Source: JAPUDS01 sp039812985 (GTDB lineage: Bacteria > Patescibacteriota > Saccharimonadia > Saccharimonadales > Saccharimonadaceae). From it: DNA of 21,733 nt. The notes beneath the pieces were generated by a model, which made no database searches, was not told the origin of the DNA, and saw nothing but the letters and a program-made list of their open reading frames with translations. Of this stretch, positions 16,682 to 21,733 are shown piece by piece. A program made the position numbers and the translations under genes. Position 1 is the first letter of the stretch; every line of letters begins with the position of its first letter. The DNA is taken from NCBI GenBank assembly GCA_039812985.1, contig JBDHUL010000009.1, positions 1 to 21,733 on the forward strand. The letters are read 5' to 3'.

Positions 16682-17815
16682 CTAAAATGCGTTCGACCCG
16701 GTGTTTGGCCCATCAGCCCACGTATTGTTCGTGTTAACGTTACCGTAACTCCCCCAGGACGGCGTGGCAGCAATGGGGCCGAATGATCCCCCGTTTGAGT
16801 AGACGCTCGTTGTGACCTTGTTACCGGTCACATACATGTTCTTTACGCTTGTTGCTGGTTTACCCCCATTCATGCCGGCGTAGAAACAATAACCCGTTCC
16901 GCCGATGTAGTTGTTGATAACACGGTAGCCCGTTGTGCCATCGCTGTTGGTTCCGGTGCCCTGAAAGTCACCGAAGTCCTGGAAGAAGCTGATGCAGTCA
17001 GTCTGGTTGACGTCTTTGTTTGATCCGTTATCCTCAGGTGTCTGCACGACAATATGGTTACGCTCGACCCGCGCACAGGGGTCGCCACCGTTAAACGTTA
17101 CGCCATTGAGATGCGGTCCGTTGGTGTTAAAGGTCGTCAGGCGTTCAATGAAGTTCTCAAGCACTGCTGTTCCAGCAAACCCAACTGTCTGAATGCCAGT
17201 AGTTGTATAGGATATATAATTCCGATATGTTTGTGTCGGCGCGAGGTATGTTTTGATGGGTATTTCACAATAGCTGCTGGTCTGAGAGTTAAATCCACCG
17301 AGATCGTTGTGATGAATCCAAAACTTTCCTCCAGACGACTGTCCGTTCTCGTTAATGAGCCCGACCGAATTTGACACTGCTCGCCAACGACAGCCCCTGA
17401 GCAATAAACCCGAGAACGGTGGGTATGCTCCGCCACAGTCGCCCTCGACAATTAGTCCGCTTGCCGAAAAATCACAAAACTGCGCCACATAAGTACCGGC
17501 TGGAACAAAAAAACCGTCAATAGTGAGGCCTCCTGCCGGAACGATACCTCCATGATTATTTGACAGGTTATTGTAGGTATATGGCTGGTTTGGTATCCAG
17601 CTGGGATGGCCATTGCCCGGCCAATTGCTCAGGCGATCATTCATCTGGCTCGCGGTAATCGTCAAGAGTGACTCACCCCCTTTCGCCACTCCTTGAAGGG
17701 CCCACGGACCAACATCGCTGGTAAGGAGCTGCTCGCCGTGCGTAATGGTGCGTAGGCCGCCTCCACCACCGGATGAATGCTTGGTACGCTGTCGTCGCCT
17801 CGCTGAAATGCTCAT
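16682..17815 (-). CDS. Stand-alone right-handed beta-helix protein B
   Basis: 377 residues from ATG 17815 (MSISARRRQRTKHSSGGGGG). Paralogue of the protein at 8806-9960: basic start, glycine run, LRTITHGEQL, SDVGPWALQGVAKG, GESLL, and later VPAGGLTIDGFFVPAGT. The beta-helix (about 100-330) includes GLLLRGCRWRAVSN, AVLENFIERLTTFN, ARVERNHIVVQ and YRVINNYIGGTG, and ends NMYVTGNKVTTSVYSNGG, GNVNTNNTWADG. Polysaccharide binding or cleavage is a fold-based inference; no catalytic residues are evident. No signal peptide, membrane span or sorting motif. The longer in-frame start at 17872 would overlap the end of the preceding fibre gene and cross the -10 box, so the shorter start is preferred. Confidence 0.8.
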   Translation of the reverse strand: MSISARRRQRTKHSSGGGGGLRTITHGEQLLTSDVGPWALQGVAKGGESLLTITASQMNDRLSNWPGNGHPSWIPNQPYTYNNLSNNHGGIVPAGGLTIDGFFVPAGTYVAQFCDFSASGLIVEGDCGGAYPPFSGLLLRGCRWRAVSNSVGLINENGQSSGGKFWIHHNDLGGFNSQTSSYCEIPIKTYLAPTQTYRNYISYTTTGIQTVGFAGTAVLENFIERLTTFNTNGPHLNGVTFNGGDPCARVERNHIVVQTPEDNGSNKDVNQTDCISFFQDFGDFQGTGTNSDGTTGYRVINNYIGGTGYCFYAGMNGGKPATSVKNMYVTGNKVTTSVYSNGGSFGPIAATPSWGSYGNVNTNNTWADGPNTGSNAF

Positions 17816-17821
17816 GTTTTT

Positions 17822-17827
17822 ATTATA
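17822..17827 (-). promoter_or_regulatory. Consensus -10 box directly before beta-helix gene B
   Basis: TATAAT (17827-17822) on the minus strand, exactly 6 nt before ATG 17815, so transcription is predicted to begin at the A of the ATG. It sits between the fibre gene A stop (17854) and the ATG; no Shine-Dalgarno site is present. Confidence 0.7.
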
Positions 17828-17853
17828 CTCGATGATCCTATCACACCAAATCG

Positions 17854-19323
17854 CTAGCCGACCGCAAACCAAAATGAAGTTGCGAGAGCGGTTTTTGTCC
17901 CGAGGGTGGCGGGAGCGGTCGTTGTAAGCCCCGTGTCAGCTGTCGCAAAGCGAAGGTTGGCTCCTGTTTGATTGAGATACACAATCGCGCTGCCCGTTGC
18001 TCGGCTAAACGTTGGTGCCGTCGTCCACGCTCCTACCCAAAACACGATATCAAGTGCAAGCGCTGACACTGCGACTGAGCTAAATGCCGCTGTTTTCTGG
18101 CCGCCCGACTGCCATGTAGTTGACTGATCTGCCGACTGAGCGAGCAGCGATCCATTTTGATACAGAGCAACATAAGCGTTACTAAGGCCTGTGCCGCCCG
18201 TACCGTTTAGGTAACAATACACACTCGAAACGGTTGCAGCTTTACGAAGGTAGATCCGGGCAACATAGGCCATACCGGCAGTAGCAAGCTGGTACGAGTT
18301 TGCCGCTGAAACAGGGTCGTAAGTCCAGCCGATCACCCCATGGTCCGCCGGCGTTGCCGCTGGTACCGGAGGAATATCCCACGTCTTGTCACCTCTGAGA
18401 TACTGCGCCGTCGTCCCTGCCGTGATAGCCGGCTCCTTACCGGCAAGCCCCGGAACCGTCGGACTTGCGGCCGTGCCGCCGAGGTCACCCGCCAGCTGAA
18501 TAATGCCCTTCGCGGTTGTCGAAGCATCGCTAACACTAGGAATTGTCGGCTTATTGAGTATCTGGGCCACCCCGCTGCTGGCGTTCCAGTCAGAACTGAC
18601 TTGAGCGGCAGGGATGGTGGGCTTGTTGAGGATTTGAGCGACACCGGAAACCGCGTTCCAGTCACTCTGGACTTGGGCAGCAGGGATGGTGGGTTGGTTT
18701 GAAAGGTCAGTGTAGGATCCACTGGTTGCAACAGTTGCCAGGGTTGGTTTGCCGGTGAGGTCGGCGTAGGCGCCTGAGGTGGCGACGGCAGCCAAACTCG
18801 CGCTGTCAGCTTTGCTATTCAAAGCCGTTTGGGTAGCGGTTGAAACGGGTTTTGCTAGGTCGCTCGTATTGTCAACACTTGTCAACCCCACGGTAGTTTT
18901 GTCGAGGGTCTGCCAGGTTTTGTCGCCGCGGTAGTACTGCGCCGCTGTGCCAGCTGTTACCGAAGGTTCTTTGGTGGCAAGTCCGGGAACGGTTGGATTG
19001 GGGTAGGTTCCTGCTAGATCTCCGCCGGCCGGACCAACTGGATTGGACGAACCCGTGCTTAACGTACTCCACTTGAACCCGCCAGGAGCCGTCGAGTCAA
19101 GGGTCAAAACTTGTCCGGTCGTGCCTCCGGCAGTATTGAGAGAAGAAGCCGAAACAGCGCTTGCCGCAAGCCCACTGGCACCCACCGCCCCTGGTGCAAG
19201 CATGGTGCTTGATATGCTGTTGTCTCTTATAGTACCGTCGGTGTTATGTGCTTGCTGTAAAAAATCGTTGAGGATCTGGCCCCATGACCCAGCATCAGCT
19301 CCCGGTGTTGGTAGTCGTGACAT
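17854..19323 (-). CDS. Phage-tail-fibre-like protein A
   Basis: 489 residues. N-terminal leader RLPTPG, WGQILNDFL, QAHNTDGTIRD, then TTGQVLTLDS and AGGDLAGTYPNPTVPGLA. A tail-fibre block YYRGDKTWQTLDKTTVGLTS, NTSDLAKPVSTATQTALNSK follows, then repeats LTGKPTL, LSNQPTI, SDWNAVSGVAQILNKPTI and SDWNASSGVAQILNKPTI, and a second GDLGGTAASPTVPGLA and QYLRGDKTWD. The C-terminal domain (about 325-489; GVIGWTYDPVSA, ARIYLRKAATVSSVYCYLNG, DIVFWVGAW, TSFWFAVG) looks like a beta-sandwich receptor-binding tip. Shaft repeats suggest a trimeric fibre. No signal peptide or membrane span. ATG 19323 is preceded by GGAGGGG with an 11-nt gap. Its central repeat region carries the 249-bp block shared with fibre gene D. 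Confidence 0.85.
   Translation of the reverse strand: MSRLPTPGADAGSWGQILNDFLQQAHNTDGTIRDNSISSTMLAPGAVGASGLAASAVSASSLNTAGGTTGQVLTLDSTAPGGFKWSTLSTGSSNPVGPAGGDLAGTYPNPTVPGLATKEPSVTAGTAAQYYRGDKTWQTLDKTTVGLTSVDNTSDLAKPVSTATQTALNSKADSASLAAVATSGAYADLTGKPTLATVATSGSYTDLSNQPTIPAAQVQSDWNAVSGVAQILNKPTIPAAQVSSDWNASSGVAQILNKPTIPSVSDASTTAKGIIQLAGDLGGTAASPTVPGLAGKEPAITAGTTAQYLRGDKTWDIPPVPAATPADHGVIGWTYDPVSAANSYQLATAGMAYVARIYLRKAATVSSVYCYLNGTGGTGLSNAYVALYQNGSLLAQSADQSTTWQSGGQKTAAFSSVAVSALALDIVFWVGAWTTAPTFSRATGSAIVYLNQTGANLRFATADTGLTTTAPATLGTKTALATSFWFAVG
18541..18789. repeat. 249-bp direct repeat, copy 2 (fibre gene A)
   Basis: Second copy of the block at 7722-7970, 10.8 kb away, with no mismatch found by eye. 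Third-codon positions match too, so it is recent copying or gene conversion rather than protein-level conservation. Confidence 0.93.
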
Positions 19324-19355
19324 ATCGTACAGTTCCCCTCCATTACCTTTTTGTT

Positions 19356-19364
19356 ATGATACCA
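19356..19364 (-). promoter_or_regulatory. Extended -10 promoter of fibre gene A
   Basis: TGG plus TATCAT (19361-19356) on the minus strand; predicted start about 19349, leader of about 26 nt including GGAGGGG. It lies in the 67-bp gap after the upstream gene's stop at 19391, so gene A can be transcribed independently. Confidence 0.55.
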
Positions 19365-19390
19365 TACCGGGACTCACCGGGCTATACTTC

Positions 19391-21733
19391 TTACGGTATA
19401 ACCAGGCTACCCGTGGCGTGAGCACCCGTGGCAGCCGCGCCGCCACCCCAAGTGTTGCCTGACCAGAGGTTTCCTGAACCATTGGCGTATGAAAACTGAG
19501 CCACCGGCCCGAGTAAACCACCGTCGGCGTAATACTCGCGGCCAATAGTGTTACCGTGGAACCGCATATCATTGATCGCTGGATAGGTACCGCCACTATC
19601 ACGGACACCTGTCATGATCGTATAGTTGCCGCCATGCAGGTTGTTTTGCAGCACGAGTATGTTACTCGGGTTGCCAAAGTCACGATAGAACGCGAGGGTC
19701 GATGATGCACCCGAGGCCGCAATTTTGATAGTGTTATGTCGAATAACAACACCGGTTTCACCGGCATTCGTACTCGTACCAGCCAAGTGCTCACCCGGTA
19801 ACTGGTTGTAGTCATGAAAGTAATTATCTTCAAACAGGTTGGCCGTACCAATACGCGCCGCTGTTGACCCCATGCCATAAATATTGCAACGGCGGAATGT
19901 CGCATTGGCCGTTGCGTTCACGGCAACCGTTGGGTTAGCCGGATCATTCATACCATCGAGTTCAACGTCTTCCATTGTGAAGTGATGGTATTCGGTAGGC
20001 AAGTCGCCGACAAATACACTGTAGTAGCCCCCATTGCGTATACGACAGCGTTTCATCGTCACATTGTTCGCCATTACTTTCACGCCGAAGCCCTGGATAT
20101 CGAGTCCGTCAACCACCGCACCGTTCTGATTAACGTAGAACATATTGTTACCGCCGACCACATCGGTATACCACCCACTGCCGCTCATACCAGGGGTAAC
20201 TGTTGTCAGCGTGATGCCTGTGTGCTGCCAACCAGTATTGGTCGCGTCCGGCCAGCCGCTGACGGTATACTGCATGTATTGAGCGTCGCGGGCCAGCCGT
20301 GCCACAAACATATTTCGTACGTCATACCCGTTAGGGTACATGTGTGTCCGATCTAGCCAGTAACTCGCCTGGTTGTTCGGGATGATGAAGTTTTGCCAAT
20401 CGGCGAGAAGCGTTTTAGGACGGGCATTGACCGCTGACAATATGCCCGCGTTCACATCGACAGCGAGCGTATTGAGATCACGCGCCGGGTCTCCGCCCAC
20501 ATTTACCCACACGACCCGCGCACTGCTTCCCAGGGCAGTCAGGACGGCTTGTATGTCAGTCGATATTTTCGACGGGGACGCATAAGTCAGCGCATCATTG
20601 GTACCAAGTGCAATCACCCACACGTCCGGCTCGCCAATAGCCGCACGACAGTCTGCAATAGTCTGAACCGTTGTCTTGCCATTGCTGTCTGGATCGTTAA
20701 TCGCCTTACCGACCACCCCATAGAACCATGTCCCTCCGCTCGGCCAACCTACTGACTCCATCGTCGCTGGAACATTCCCCTGTCCGCCACCGTCTTGGTA
20801 GGTGAGTGAATCGCCAATAACCGCTACTTTTTGTGCTCCGCCAGTACCGCTCGTCGTCGCAGACGCGGTTTGCGACAGAGTACTCTGGTTTGACGAAGTG
20901 TCCACGGCGCGTACGGTGTACGTATAGGATGTGCTCGGTGAAAGTCCCGTGTCCGAATAGCTCGTCCCTGCGGCAATGCCTACCTGTGTCCCGCCGCGGT
21001 AAATAATATAATGATCGACGCCAATATTGTCAGTACTTGCCGTCCAAGTCAGATTGACCGCTGTCGATCCCGCTGCTGTCGCTACGAGTCCTGTTGGTAC
21101 CGACGGCGGGGTTACGTCACTGCCGCCACCTGAGGCCGACGTGACAAGCGAACAGATAATCGCTGAGCGGCCATTTGACGTCGCGCTGAGGGTGACAGCC
21201 GTACTATATGATGCACTCCCGTTACTCGTTACCGTGCGAGTCGCCACACCCTGCATGGGGTTGTCGGCTGTCGCTTGGCATATGTCGGCGACTTCATTGA
21301 AGCTATTTGTCCAGCCAGAGGCCGTCCTGACGCCAGTTGAGGAAAGGCTACCAATTGACGCCAAAAGCATCCGTGTTCCAGTCGTCGGCACAATTAGCGG
21401 TGTTGTGTACGTCGTATCAAAGGCCGTCGCATTGGCCGATGCCGATGCGTCATACGCCGCATTGGTAATCTCGCCGAGCCACCAGGTGCCTTGACCAGCA
21501 GCAGTGGACACTGTCCATGAGCTCTGGGTCGTACCAATTCTGGTGTAACAGTAGTGCCCCATATAGTTAACCTGCGACTCGCGCAGTGTCCAGCCAGACG
21601 GAGTACTCAATGTTGTATTTCCCGCAACGAAAAGTATAAGGCATGAGGTACTGGCTGGTGTCGATGGCAATGTCACCGTCACCGATGTTCCACTCCAGGT
21701 TCCGGTATTTTGCTGAGCGAGGACACTTACAAG
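19391..21733 (-). CDS. Beta-sandwich, FN3, SGNH hydrolase and beta-helix fusion protein, 5' end missing
   Basis: 780 residues visible; the frame is open to the right edge (LVSVLAQQNTGTWSG precedes the first internal GTG at 21682), so the true start is outside. Order, counting from the edge: beta-sandwich (about 1-205; similar to the C-terminal domains of two neighbours), fibronectin type III (207-295; PPSVPTGLVATAAGSTAVNL), SGNH/GDSL hydrolase (302-490) and parallel beta-helix (517-780). The hydrolase has block I VIGDSL with the probable nucleophilic Ser near 309, ALGTNDA (block III, near 376-382) and DRTHMYPNGY (Asp/His pair near 461-464), so it is likely active as an esterase or deacetylase. 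The helix ends YYADGGLLGP, SGNTWGGG, like proteins B and C. Probable role: removing acyl groups from a glycan that the helix binds or cuts. Signal peptide status unknown. Confidence 0.85.
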   Translation of the reverse strand, partial: LVSVLAQQNTGTWSGTSVTVTLPSTPASTSCLILFVAGNTTLSTPSGWTLRESQVNYMGHYCYTRIGTTQSSWTVSTAAGQGTWWLGEITNAAYDASASANATAFDTTYTTPLIVPTTGTRMLLASIGSLSSTGVRTASGWTNSFNEVADICQATADNPMQGVATRTVTSNGSASYSTAVTLSATSNGRSAIICSLVTSASGGGSDVTPPSVPTGLVATAAGSTAVNLTWTASTDNIGVDHYIIYRGGTQVGIAAGTSYSDTGLSPSTSYTYTVRAVDTSSNQSTLSQTASATTSGTGGAQKVAVIGDSLTYQDGGGQGNVPATMESVGWPSGGTWFYGVVGKAINDPDSNGKTTVQTIADCRAAIGEPDVWVIALGTNDALTYASPSKISTDIQAVLTALGSSARVVWVNVGGDPARDLNTLAVDVNAGILSAVNARPKTLLADWQNFIIPNNQASYWLDRTHMYPNGYDVRNMFVARLARDAQYMQYTVSGWPDATNTGWQHTGITLTTVTPGMSGSGWYTDVVGGNNMFYVNQNGAVVDGLDIQGFGVKVMANNVTMKRCRIRNGGYYSVFVGDLPTEYHHFTMEDVELDGMNDPANPTVAVNATANATFRRCNIYGMGSTAARIGTANLFEDNYFHDYNQLPGEHLAGTSTNAGETGVVIRHNTIKIAASGASSTLAFYRDFGNPSNILVLQNNLHGGNYTIMTGVRDSGGTYPAINDMRFHGNTIGREYYADGGLLGPVAQFSYANGSGNLWSGNTWGGGAAATGAHATGSLVIP

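Noticed and set aside
5932..21733. Complete prophage
   Set aside because: Only fibre- or spike-type and glycan-active proteins are seen; no integrase, capsid, portal, terminase, tail tube or lysis gene. Could be reconsidered if the flank is obtained.

Overview
The window looks like chromosomal DNA from a Patescibacteria/CPR bacterium, most likely Candidatus Saccharibacteria (TM7). That placement is inference. It rests on a compact standard-code genome (TAA, TAG and TGA all terminate), HrcA/CIRCE-type heat-shock control, and large exported beta-helix and tail-fibre-like proteins beside chaperone genes. No rRNA or other phylogenetic marker is present; DnaK is the best gene for checking.

Left part (1-5891, all minus strand): the 5' part of dnaJ (cut by the window edge), a membrane-anchored secreted beta-helix protein, dnaK, and a small secreted protein with one C-terminal membrane segment. 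CIRCE operators (TTAGCACTC, 9-nt spacer, GAGTGCTAA) lie before both chaperone genes: one before dnaJ, and two in tandem before dnaK. In both cases the -35 hexamer falls inside the CIRCE spacer, so HrcA binding should block RNA polymerase directly.

Right part (5932-21733): an island of phage-tail-fibre-like, tail-spike-like and carbohydrate-active proteins, with no capsid, terminase, portal, tube, baseplate, integrase or lysis gene in view. In minus-strand transcription order it reads: SGNH hydrolase plus beta-helix (start beyond the right edge), tail-fibre-like protein A, beta-helix protein B, a 929-residue tail-spike-like protein, then (after a lone plus-strand secreted multidomain protein at 10111-13740) beta-helix protein C, tail-fibre-like protein D and a LamG protein whose start overlaps the stop of D (ATGA). 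Modules are shared between genes. Three proteins begin with the same RLPxPG / WGxILNDFL / QAHNxDGT leader. Two begin with a basic stretch, glycines and LRTITHGEQL. Three carry a similar beta-sandwich domain. Three carry beta-helices ending in NTW-type motifs. The two tail-fibre-like genes share an apparently perfect 249-bp DNA repeat.

The tail-fibre, tail-spike and stand-alone beta-helix proteins have no visible Sec signal, although family resemblance points to a role outside the cell. I infer a modular set of glycan-binding or glycan-processing fibres, perhaps for attachment of an epibiont to its host cell or to a surface. How they are exported is the main open question.

Two expression styles alternate. 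Several genes (dnaJ, the 3155 beta-helix gene, the 5891 gene, beta-helix genes B and C) have a -10 box only 6-9 nt before the ATG, predicting leaderless mRNA. The tail-fibre/spike genes have predicted leaders of about 20-26 nt with G-rich Shine-Dalgarno sites. No tRNA, rRNA, CRISPR or insertion sequence was seen, and no intergenic gap exceeds about 170 bp.
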